From positions 4,030,001 to 4,094,000 of the forward strand of contig NZ_CP101153.1 of NCBI RefSeq assembly GCF_024298825.1: DNA of 64,000 nt, in the 5' to 3' direction. Shown here piece by piece: positions 48,799 to 56,687 of the stretch; the first letter of the stretch is position 1; every line of letters starts with the position of its first letter. A program made the position numbers and the translations under genes. The notes under the pieces were generated by a model. It saw only the letters and a list, made by a program, of their open reading frames with translations, did not search any database and was not told the origin of the DNA. This stretch comes from Haloglomus salinum. Lineage in GTDB: Archaea > Halobacteriota > Halobacteria > Halobacteriales > Haloarculaceae.

Positions 48799-51756
48799 AT
48801 GAAGCGACGAACGTTCACGCAGGGACTCGGCGCCGCCGTCGGCACCGCACTCCTGGGCGGTATCGCCAGCGGCCGAGCGGACACGCTGGCGGAAATCGAG
48901 ATCCAGACGACCGAACACGGCGAGAGCCACGTCTACGCCGACGACCTCTACGCGCTGTCGTACGGGAACGGCTACGTCCAGGCCCGCGACCGGCTGTTCG
49001 AGATGGACGCTCTCCGGCACGTGGGCTACGGGGACAGCGCGGCCATCATCGGCCCCTCGCAACTCGGGTCGGACATCTCCGTCCGCCGCGACCTCTACAG
49101 CGAGGCCGAGATGGAGTCGATGTACGAGGACGCGAGCGAGACCACGCGGACCGCGCTCGAGGGGTTCGCCGACGGGGTGAACCGCCGCATCGTCGAACTC
49201 GCCGGGACGGGCGACCTGCCCGGGGAGTTCGCGGCGCTGGGGCACGCTCCCGAGCCGTGGGACCCGGTCGACTCCATCGCGGCCATCAGCTACGCCATCG
49301 GCTACTTCGGCGTCTCCGGCGGCGGCGAACTCGGCAACGCGAAGACGCTCGCCCACCTGTTCGAGGAGTTCGACGACCCGGCCGAGGCCTACGAGGCGTA
49401 CGGCGACCTGAACACGCTCCGGACGCCCGAGGCCCACTACGCCAGCATCCCCGCGACCGACAAGACGGTCGAGGCGGGCGAGACGATTCCGGACGCGCTG
49501 GAGGAGTTGCCCGAGCGCCAGCGCGAGTTCGTGTCGGCCGCCGCGGACGCCGAGCCGTGGGGCGTGCAGACGGAGGTGGACCTCCCGGAGGACCTGGCCG
49601 ACGCGGTCCCGCAGGCCCGGGGCATCATGGAGGGGTTCAAGTTCGGCTCCAATGCACTCGTCGTCGACGGCGAGCACACCGAGACGGGCGAGCCGATGCT
49701 GGGCGGCGGCCCGCAGATGGGGTACTTCAAGCCGCCCGTCATCCACGAGATCGGGCTGCACGGGGCGGGATTCGACGTGACGGGCGTCGGCGTCGTCGGG
49801 GCGCCGTCGGTCGTCATCGGACGGAGCGACCACCTCGCGTGGACGGTCACCTCCGGGCGAGACGACATGATAGACACCTACGCCGTCGAACTCGACCCCG
49901 ACGACCGCCACCGGTACCGCTGGAACGGGGAGTGGCACGAGATGGACACGGAGACGGTCGTCCACCGCGCCTCGCTGCCGGGGAGCGTCGTCGAGGGGGA
50001 CCCGTCGGTACAGGTGGTCGAGCAGGAGGTCGCGCGCGTCGAGCAGAACGGCGACACGATGCCGGTCGTCGCGTGGAACCCCGACGAGAACGTCGCCTGG
50101 TGCCAGCGCAAGACCACGCGCTATCAGGAGCTCTCGGGGGCCTTCCGCTGGGCCGAGGTCGGACGCGCCGACACGCTCGACGAGTTCGAGGACGCCCTCG
50201 CCGAGTTCCCGTTCACCTTCAACTTCCACGTCATCAGCGACCGAGACGACGAACCCGACATCAGCTTCATCCACACCGGGGAGGTCCCCGACCGTATCGG
50301 TCCGTGGGACGGCCGGCTGCCCGTTCCGGGTGGCGAACCCCACTGGAACAGCACACGTCTCGCCCAGCTGGAGGGAACGGTCGCGCACGGCTCCTCGCGG
50401 GGCTACTTCGTCAACTGGAACAACGGCCCGGCGGTCGGCTGGCGGGCCGACGACGCCGAGCGCTCCTGGGGCACCACCCACCGCGTCGCGGTGCTGGACC
50501 GGTTCACGCGGCAGGCTATCGAGACGACCGGCGGCGCGCTCTCGCTCGACGACGTGAAGTCGGTCATCGAGCTGGCGGCGAAGCACGACTCGGCGGCGCC
50601 CCAGTGGCTCGAACCGGTCGTTGCCGCAGGCGCGGAGAGCGACGACCAGCTGGTCCGTGAGATGGCGGCCGAGCTGGAGTCGTGGCTGGCCGACGGCTGC
50701 TCCTGGCGGACCGCCGACGGCGGGTTCGGCGGCGAGCGCTACGCGGGCGGCGGGATGGCCATCTTCGAGGCCGTCCGACGAGCCCTCAGCGAGCGCGCAC
50801 TCGGCGACGAGCTCGGACCACACCGCCACGTGGCGGCCTACGACCCCAGCGGCGGCGGCGGGGCATCGCTCGGCAACGGGCCGGACCCCCACGCCGCGGA
50901 CCACGGGAACGCGAAGCAGGACCAGCTGCTCGCCGACGCGCTTCACCTCCGGACGGAGTACGACTGGTTCCGGGGGGCCACGAGCGACGAGGGGCCCGGC
51001 CGCGGCCGGGGTCGGGGTCGGGGACGAGGGGAGGGGCGAGGCACCAGAGCACGGCGCCGTGACCGCGTCGTCCGCGCGGCACTGGCCGACGCCCGCGACG
51101 AGCTCGTCGACCGGTTCGGCACCGTCGACCCGTCGACCTGGCAGCTGCCCCGGTACAGCAGCACCTTCTCGGCACTCGGAGCGACACCCACGGAGGCCAT
51201 CCCGATGTCGAACCGGGCGTCCTACATGCAGGCCATCGCGGCGGGCGAGGGGCTCGATGGGGCCGGGGACGCGCTGCCCCCGGGGAACTCGGGACACGTG
51301 AACGCCGCCGAACTCGTCGCAGCACAGGCGGGCCGCGGCCCGGAACACCTGACCGACCAGCTCGAGCTGTACGCGAACTACGAGTACAAACCACACCCGC
51401 ACACCCGCGAGGAGGTGGCCGAGACGGCCGTCGAATCGACCACGGTCCGCGCGACGACGCCCTCACTCACCGGCCCGGCAGAGCCCGTCCGGGACCTGCC
51501 GGCGGACGTCCTCTCGCCGCTGCTCGAACTCCAGTCGGCCAGCCAGCCCGGGGACGTGACGGACGCCGTCTCCGAGACGACGGGGGCCGTGACCGGCGCC
51601 GCCGAGTCGGCGAGCGAGGCGGACCCGGGCGGAACGGCGGACGACGCCGGCGGGTCGATTCTGGGCAGCGGAGCAGCAACCGACGATTCGGCGGCGGAAT
51701 CCGGCGGTGACGGGCTGACCGATGGGGGACTCCTGGGCGGACTACTGGACCGCTGA
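48799..51756 (+). CDS. Tat-exported penicillin-acylase-family Ntn-hydrolase (copy 1)
   Basis: A 985-residue precursor that should mature into two chains by cleavage before a nucleophilic Ser. Tat signal MKRRTFTQGLG. The nucleophile is Ser284 in FKFGSNALVV; the catalytic Asn is in FVNWNNGPAVGW, as in penicillin G acylase (NWNN). The N-terminal alpha-chain contains LSYGNGYVQARDRLF, typical of the family. Near residues 733-753 is an Arg-Gly-rich insertion, and the C-terminal 100 residues are acidic and Ser-rich. In bacteria such enzymes cleave acyl-amides including acyl-homoserine lactones and penicillins; the natural substrate here is unknown. The next gene is a paralogue of the same length. 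Confidence 0.9.
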   Translation: MKRRTFTQGLGAAVGTALLGGIASGRADTLAEIEIQTTEHGESHVYADDLYALSYGNGYVQARDRLFEMDALRHVGYGDSAAIIGPSQLGSDISVRRDLYSEAEMESMYEDASETTRTALEGFADGVNRRIVELAGTGDLPGEFAALGHAPEPWDPVDSIAAISYAIGYFGVSGGGELGNAKTLAHLFEEFDDPAEAYEAYGDLNTLRTPEAHYASIPATDKTVEAGETIPDALEELPERQREFVSAAADAEPWGVQTEVDLPEDLADAVPQARGIMEGFKFGSNALVVDGEHTETGEPMLGGGPQMGYFKPPVIHEIGLHGAGFDVTGVGVVGAPSVVIGRSDHLAWTVTSGRDDMIDTYAVELDPDDRHRYRWNGEWHEMDTETVVHRASLPGSVVEGDPSVQVVEQEVARVEQNGDTMPVVAWNPDENVAWCQRKTTRYQELSGAFRWAEVGRADTLDEFEDALAEFPFTFNFHVISDRDDEPDISFIHTGEVPDRIGPWDGRLPVPGGEPHWNSTRLAQLEGTVAHGSSRGYFVNWNNGPAVGWRADDAERSWGTTHRVAVLDRFTRQAIETTGGALSLDDVKSVIELAAKHDSAAPQWLEPVVAAGAESDDQLVREMAAELESWLADGCSWRTADGGFGGERYAGGGMAIFEAVRRALSERALGDELGPHRHVAAYDPSGGGGASLGNGPDPHAADHGNAKQDQLLADALHLRTEYDWFRGATSDEGPGRGRGRGRGRGEGRGTRARRRDRVVRAALADARDELVDRFGTVDPSTWQLPRYSSTFSALGATPTEAIPMSNRASYMQAIAAGEGLDGAGDALPPGNSGHVNAAELVAAQAGRGPEHLTDQLELYANYEYKPHPHTREEVAETAVESTTVRATTPSLTGPAEPVRDLPADVLSPLLELQSASQPGDVTDAVSETTGAVTGAAESASEADPGGTADDAGGSILGSGAATDDSAAESGGDGLTDGGLLGGLLDR
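50995..51057 (+). repeat. Arg-Gly-rich insertion coding repeat
   Basis: Tandem GGTCGGGGTCGGGGACG-type repeats encode about 21 residues of RG-rich sequence (GPGRGRGRGRGRGEGRG then TRARRR) inside the first penicillin-acylase-like gene. The paralogue has a normal acidic stretch at this place. Confidence 0.8.
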
Positions 51757-51876
51757 CGCCGGAACGGACCGTCACCGGGTTCGAGCCCCTAGAATCCTGA
51801 CCCATCGTTCAATCAATAAACACCCCTCTAAAGGCGGCGTCACGGCTACCCCGGGGTACGAGAACAGTGGGGGCAC

Positions 51877-54828
51877 ATGCAGCGACGAGACTTCACGAAA
51901 CTACTCGGTGGGCTGGCAGGGACGGGACTGGCTGGGACGGCCGCGGCCGAGACCGACGGCTTCGCCCCGAACCTCCAGGAGGACCCGCTGGAACAGATAG
52001 AGATACTCACCACGGAGTACAACGAGAGCCACATCTACGGCGACAGCGTCTACGCGCTGGGCTACGGCAACGGCTACGTGCAGGCGCGCGACCGGCTGTT
52101 CCTGCTGGATGCCGTCCGGCACATCGGCTACGGCAACAGCGCGCAGGTGCTGGGTCCGGCACAGCTCTCCTCGGACATCCAGGTCCGGCGGGACCTCTAC
52201 AGCCCGGACGAGATCCGGCGCCAGTGGGAGAACGCCTCGCAGACCATCAAGGAGGCCGTCCGGGGCTACACGGACGGCGTCAACCGGCGGATGACGGAGA
52301 TGGCGGCGGCGGGCGAGCTGCCGGGCATCTTCGCCGCGCTGGGTCACGCCCCGGAGCCGTGGAAGCCCGAGGACACCGTGGCGGCCATCAACTACCTCAT
52401 CGGCTTCTTCGGCGTCAGCGGCGGGAGCGAACTCGGCAACGCGAAGAGCCTCGCGAGACTCAAGCAGAACCTGGGTGACGAGCGCGAGGCGTTCGAGGCC
52501 TACGGCGACCTCAACTGGCTGGAGACGACCGACGACCACTTCACCAGCATCGCGCCGGGCGACGAGGACTACGACCCGGACCTCGTCGAGACGGTGCCGG
52601 ACTACGAGGACGTACCACAGGAGCAGCTCGACCTCGTCGACGCCGCGCTGGGTGCCGAAACCTGGGGTATCGAGACCGACCTCAGCATCCCCCCGGACGT
52701 GCAGAACGGCATCCGCTCGGGCCAGGGGCTGATGACCGGGTTCAAGTGGGGTTCGAACGCGTACGTCTTCAGCGGCGAGCTGACGGAGACGGGGACACCG
52801 ATGCTGGGCGGCGGGCCGCAGATGGGCTTCTTCAAGCCACCCATCCCGTACGAGATCGGCCTGCACGGTGCCGGCTTCGACATGACCGGGATGGGCGTCG
52901 TCGGGGCGCCCGCGCTGGTCATCGGCCGGACGGACACGCTCGCGTGGACGGTCACCTCCGGGCGAGACGACCAGATCGATACCATCGCGGTGGAACTCGA
53001 CACCGAGGACAAGCACCGCTACAGGTGGGACGGGGAGTGGTACGAGATGTCGACGGAGACGGTCGTCCACAGGGCCAACCCAGCGGGGGCGGTCCTCACG
53101 GGCGGTTCGGGCACCCGCGTCGTGGAGCAGGAGGTGGCCCGGGTCGAGCAGGACGGTGCCTCGATGCCCGTCGTCGCGTGGAACCCCGACGAGAACATCG
53201 CCTGGTGCCAGCGCACGACGACACGGGGCGACGAGCTGGAGGGTGCGTTCGCGTGGGCAGAACTCGGCCGCTCCGACGACCTGGAGGACTTCGAGCACCG
53301 CCTCTCGGAGTTCCCGTTCACCTTCAACTTCCACGTCGTCGAGTACGAGGAGGACGACCAGGGTAACGTCGAGCGCGAGAACATCGCGTACATCCACACC
53401 GGAAAGATCCCCGAGCGCTTCGACGGCCGGGACTACCGGCTCCCGGCGACGCCGGAGACCCACGAGTGGACGGCCACCTACTCCGGGACCGGGCTGGGAA
53501 CGACCGACCGGAACTCCTCGCGTGGCTACTACGTCAACTGGAACAACGGCCCGGCGGCGGGCTGGCGGGCCGGTGACGGCGAGCAGAACTGGGGCTCGCG
53601 ACACCGCGTCGAGACCCAGAACCACTTCATCCGGCAGAAGCTCGACATCCCCGAGGGGGTCCCGGTCGGCAAGGAGAAGGCCGAACAGGCACGCTCGACG
53701 GTCTCGCTCGAGGACGTCCGCGACATCGAGTACCAGTCCGCGAAGCACGACGCCACCGCACAGGTGTCGGCACCGTACCTCCGCGACGCCGCGGCCGACG
53801 CCGACGACCTGCAGGACGTGGCCGACGTGTTGACCGAATGGCTCGAGGACTTCTGCTCGTGGAAGGACCTGACCGACGACGACCGGATGGACTACCCGGG
53901 GCACTCGGTGTTCCTCCGGGCCCGGAAGAAGCTCCAGCAGCGCGTCTTCGACGACGAACTCGACGGCGAGCAGGGGACGCTGGACCTGCGGCCGGTGACG
54001 AGCCGGCACGCCTCGGACTCGGGCAACGCGACCAGCGACGTGACGTTCATCGACGCACTGGCCGGTGAGACGGAACACGACTGGTTCGCCACAGCCAGTA
54101 ACGACGGTCTCGCCACGTTCGACCCGGAGCGCCGCGACGAGGTCATCCGGGGCGCGCTCCGCGAGGTGAAGGCCGAACTCCGCGAGGAGTACGGCTCCGA
54201 CCCGGCCGACTGGCGGGACGCCATCCTCGAGAGCAAGTTCCTCTCCATCGGCGCCTCGAACCAGACGGTCATCGACATCCAGAACCGCTCCTCGTACAAC
54301 CAGGCCATCGACATGGGATTCGCACTGAGCGACGACACCCAGACCTGGCAGGACAACGCCCAGGACGTGCTGCCGCCGGGCCAGTCCGGCCACCAGAACG
54401 CACAGGAACTCGCTCAGACCCAGGCCACCGGCGAGGAACCGGAACGCCTCCACGACCAGCTGGAGTTCTACGTGAACAACGGGGAGTACAAGCCCCACCC
54501 GCACACGCGGACGCAGGTCGAGGACGTGGCCGTCGAGTCGACGACGGTCCGGGTCACCCCGGAGCACGACTACACGCCGGTCGTTCCGGCGGCACCGCGG
54601 CCGCTCCCGATGCCCATCAGCGTCCCGAATCCCGACGGGCCATCCCCCGGTGACACTCCCGCGCCGCCGGAGGGTGGCGTGCCCTCACGCACGTCCACGG
54701 ACAGAGGGGACGGCAGCGACGCGACCGATACTGCCAGCGACGCGACCGATACTGCCAGCGACGCGACCGATACGGTTGACCGACCCACAGGCCACGTCAC
54801 TGACAGCGACCTGGACGACCTGCTGTAG
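51877..54828 (+). CDS. Tat-exported penicillin-acylase-family Ntn-hydrolase (copy 2)
   Basis: A 983-residue paralogue of the preceding gene. Twin-arginine MQRRDFTKLLGG, nucleophile Ser293 in FKWGSNAYVF (the autocleavage site), and the catalytic Asn in YVNWNNGPAAGW. The two copies are similar along their whole length, differing in loops and C-terminal tails. The tail here carries a heptad-like SDATDTA repeat (54715-54773), then ends DLDDLL. The 120-bp gap to copy 1 contains an AT-rich stretch with TATA-like boxes around 51812 and 51830, so it may have its own promoter. The acyl-amide substrate is unknown. Confidence 0.9.
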   Translation: MQRRDFTKLLGGLAGTGLAGTAAAETDGFAPNLQEDPLEQIEILTTEYNESHIYGDSVYALGYGNGYVQARDRLFLLDAVRHIGYGNSAQVLGPAQLSSDIQVRRDLYSPDEIRRQWENASQTIKEAVRGYTDGVNRRMTEMAAAGELPGIFAALGHAPEPWKPEDTVAAINYLIGFFGVSGGSELGNAKSLARLKQNLGDEREAFEAYGDLNWLETTDDHFTSIAPGDEDYDPDLVETVPDYEDVPQEQLDLVDAALGAETWGIETDLSIPPDVQNGIRSGQGLMTGFKWGSNAYVFSGELTETGTPMLGGGPQMGFFKPPIPYEIGLHGAGFDMTGMGVVGAPALVIGRTDTLAWTVTSGRDDQIDTIAVELDTEDKHRYRWDGEWYEMSTETVVHRANPAGAVLTGGSGTRVVEQEVARVEQDGASMPVVAWNPDENIAWCQRTTTRGDELEGAFAWAELGRSDDLEDFEHRLSEFPFTFNFHVVEYEEDDQGNVERENIAYIHTGKIPERFDGRDYRLPATPETHEWTATYSGTGLGTTDRNSSRGYYVNWNNGPAAGWRAGDGEQNWGSRHRVETQNHFIRQKLDIPEGVPVGKEKAEQARSTVSLEDVRDIEYQSAKHDATAQVSAPYLRDAAADADDLQDVADVLTEWLEDFCSWKDLTDDDRMDYPGHSVFLRARKKLQQRVFDDELDGEQGTLDLRPVTSRHASDSGNATSDVTFIDALAGETEHDWFATASNDGLATFDPERRDEVIRGALREVKAELREEYGSDPADWRDAILESKFLSIGASNQTVIDIQNRSSYNQAIDMGFALSDDTQTWQDNAQDVLPPGQSGHQNAQELAQTQATGEEPERLHDQLEFYVNNGEYKPHPHTRTQVEDVAVESTTVRVTPEHDYTPVVPAAPRPLPMPISVPNPDGPSPGDTPAPPEGGVPSRTSTDRGDGSDATDTASDATDTASDATDTVDRPTGHVTDSDLDDLL
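54715..54773 (+). repeat. 21-bp tandem repeat in the acylase C-terminal tail
   Basis: AGCGACGCGACCGATACTGCC occurs at 54715-54735 and 54736-54756, with a third partial copy to 54773. It encodes SDATDTA repeats. Probably slippage in a disordered tail. Confidence 0.85.
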
Positions 54829-54857
54829 GCCTGGGCAGGGAGAGAAATTTCCCAGGC
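54829..54857. terminator. Inverted repeat after the acylase gene
   Basis: GCCTGGG (54829-54835) pairs with CCCAGGC (54851-54857) across a 15-base spacer ending in AAATTT. It begins right after the stop of the second acylase and sits between convergent genes. Further right, CGCTATCGATAGCG (54885-54898) is a 14-bp palindrome. Confidence 0.5.
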
Positions 54858-54911
54858 ATTCCACGTCGAATCGCGTAGGAGAGACGCTATCGATAGCGCT
54901 TCGCAGATATC

Positions 54912-55910
54912 TCAATCGAGCTCGACATCCCGGAACTCGAACCGGGCCCCGCCGTCGCGCCCCTCCGTGACCGTGATAGTCCAGTCGTGGGCCTCGGCGA
55001 TCTCCTTGACGATAGCGAGGCCGAGACCGACGCCGCGTTTGCCCTCCGACCGGGTGGGTGAGAACACCGCTTCGCGCTCTTCTGGAGGGATACCGGGGCC
55101 GTCGTCCTCGACGAAGAACCCCTCGTCGTCCGCGAGCGCGCCGATGGTCACGGAAGGGTCCCCCTCCTCGCTCGCGTGTTCCACCGCGTTGCGGATGAGG
55201 TTCTCGAGGAGCTGCTGGAGCCGGCTCCCGTCGGCCAGGAACCCGAGGTCGGAAGCGACGGTGACCGTGGCCTCGCCGGTCGCGACCGTCTCGCGGGCGG
55301 CGGTCCCGATGGCCATCAGCGACACCGGCTCCTTCGCGTCCACGGCCTGTCCCTCGCGTGCCAGCCGGAGCAGGTCGTCGACGAGGATGGACATCCGTTC
55401 CAGCGAGCTCTCGACCAGCTCCAGCTCGTCGCGGTCGATATCCTCCTGCAGGATGTCGACGTAGCCCTTCGCGACGTTGAGCGGGTTCCGCAGGTCGTGA
55501 CTGACGACGCCGGTGAACGCCTCGAGCCGCTCGTTCTGCTCGCGAAGCTCCTGTTCGCGCTGTTTCAGCTCGGAGATATCCTGGATGGTGCCGAAGTGGA
55601 AGGGGACCCCCTCGATGCGTCGTCGCGTCGTCACCGCCGAGATGGGGACGCTGGTTCCGCCGTACTCGTGGACCGTCTCGGCCGTCCGGGTCTCCCCGTC
55701 CGTGAACGAGTCCCAGTAGTCGTCGAACCGCTCCGCGTCGAAGTCGGGAACCACCTCCCAGATGGGCGTCCCGACCAGAGACTCCCGCTCGGTATCGAGG
55801 AGGTCCGCGTACGCGTCGTTGACGTAGACGTACCGCCCGTTCTCACCGTAGACGCCGACGCTGACTCCCACCGACTCGACCATCTCCTTGAGCAGTTCCG
55901 ACCGGTCCAT
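54912..55910 (-). CDS. PAS-domain sensor histidine kinase
   Basis: A 332-residue cytoplasmic kinase: a PAS domain (about 5-120, with GRYVYVNDAYADLL and HFGTIQDISELKQRE), a coiled linker, the HisKA H-box VVSHDLRNPLN (His about 144), and a HATPase domain with ENLIRNAVEHA (N-box), DDGPGIP (G1) and GVGLGLAIVKEI (G2). No membrane segments, so it senses an intracellular signal. No response regulator is adjacent, as is common for haloarchaeal kinases. ATG 55910 is chosen because the frame upstream is not coding-like. Confidence 0.93.
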   Translation of the reverse strand: MDRSELLKEMVESVGVSVGVYGENGRYVYVNDAYADLLDTERESLVGTPIWEVVPDFDAERFDDYWDSFTDGETRTAETVHEYGGTSVPISAVTTRRRIEGVPFHFGTIQDISELKQREQELREQNERLEAFTGVVSHDLRNPLNVAKGYVDILQEDIDRDELELVESSLERMSILVDDLLRLAREGQAVDAKEPVSLMAIGTAARETVATGEATVTVASDLGFLADGSRLQQLLENLIRNAVEHASEEGDPSVTIGALADDEGFFVEDDGPGIPPEEREAVFSPTRSEGKRGVGLGLAIVKEIAEAHDWTITVTEGRDGGARFEFRDVELD

Positions 55911-55987
55911 GCCATAACTCCGGGACGACAGGGCAAAAACCGGTCGGCGAGAGCGGTCCGACGCCCGGAAGCGCCGCCCCACGCGGT

Positions 55988-56578
55988 TCAGTCGGCCGCG
56001 ACCGGTTCGCCGTGCTGGATGTCGGTCCCCAGCACGTCGAGGAACTGTGCGATCCACTCCGGGTGGTCGGGCCACGCCTGTCCCGTCACCAGATTGCGGT
56101 CCGTGACGACGCCGTCGACCCACGAACAGCCCGCAGCCTCCACCTCGGCCCGGACAGCGGGGTACGCGGTCATCTCGTAGCCGTCGAGAACATCGGCGGC
56201 CGCGAGGATCTGCGGCCCGTGGCACAGCGCGGCGACGGGTTTCCCCGTCTCGAAGAAGTGCCGGACCGTGTCGAGGACGGCGTCGTACGTCCGGAGGTAC
56301 TCCGGGGCGCGCCCGCCCGGGACGACGAGCCCGTCGTAGTCGGCCGGGTCCACCTCGCTCATCGTCGCGGTGACCTCGAAGTCGTGACCACGCTCCTCCA
56401 GATACGTCTGGTCGCCACGGAAGTCGTGGATGGCGGTCTTGACGCTGTCCCCGGCTTCCTTCTCGGGGCAGACGGTGTGAACCTCGTGGCCGACGGCCTG
56501 GAGTGCCTGGAACGGGACCATGACCTCGTAGTCCTCGACGAAATCACCGACAATCATCAGGAGCTGTTTTCCTGTCAT
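55988..56578 (-). CDS. DJ-1/PfpI-family protein
   Basis: A 196-residue protein of the DJ-1/PfpI superfamily. The nucleophile-elbow Cys is in AALCHGPQ (about residue 118), preceded by VVPGGRAPEYL, and the N-terminus is LLMIVGDFVEDYEVMVPFQ. Family members are proteases, glyoxalases or stress proteins; the GRAPEYL and HGPQ motifs favour the PfpI/YhbO-type deglycase or protease subgroup. Cytoplasmic. It lies between two histidine kinases, which may be coincidence. Confidence 0.9.
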   Translation of the reverse strand: MTGKQLLMIVGDFVEDYEVMVPFQALQAVGHEVHTVCPEKEAGDSVKTAIHDFRGDQTYLEERGHDFEVTATMSEVDPADYDGLVVPGGRAPEYLRTYDAVLDTVRHFFETGKPVAALCHGPQILAAADVLDGYEMTAYPAVRAEVEAAGCSWVDGVVTDRNLVTGQAWPDHPEWIAQFLDVLGTDIQHGEPVAAD

Positions 56579-56687
56579 GAGTGAACACGCACCGTGCAGT
56601 GCGTCCGATGCATGGGCCGGAGCGGACATAGTTCTTGACCCAGTCAAGAGGACACGAGGAACGACCGCCACGCGGTGGGTGGAGCGG

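Noticed and set aside
54885-54898. Palindrome CGCTATCGATAGCG as a regulatory site
   Set aside because: Lies between two converging genes, far from any start codon; a 14-bp palindrome is notable but nothing ties it to regulation.
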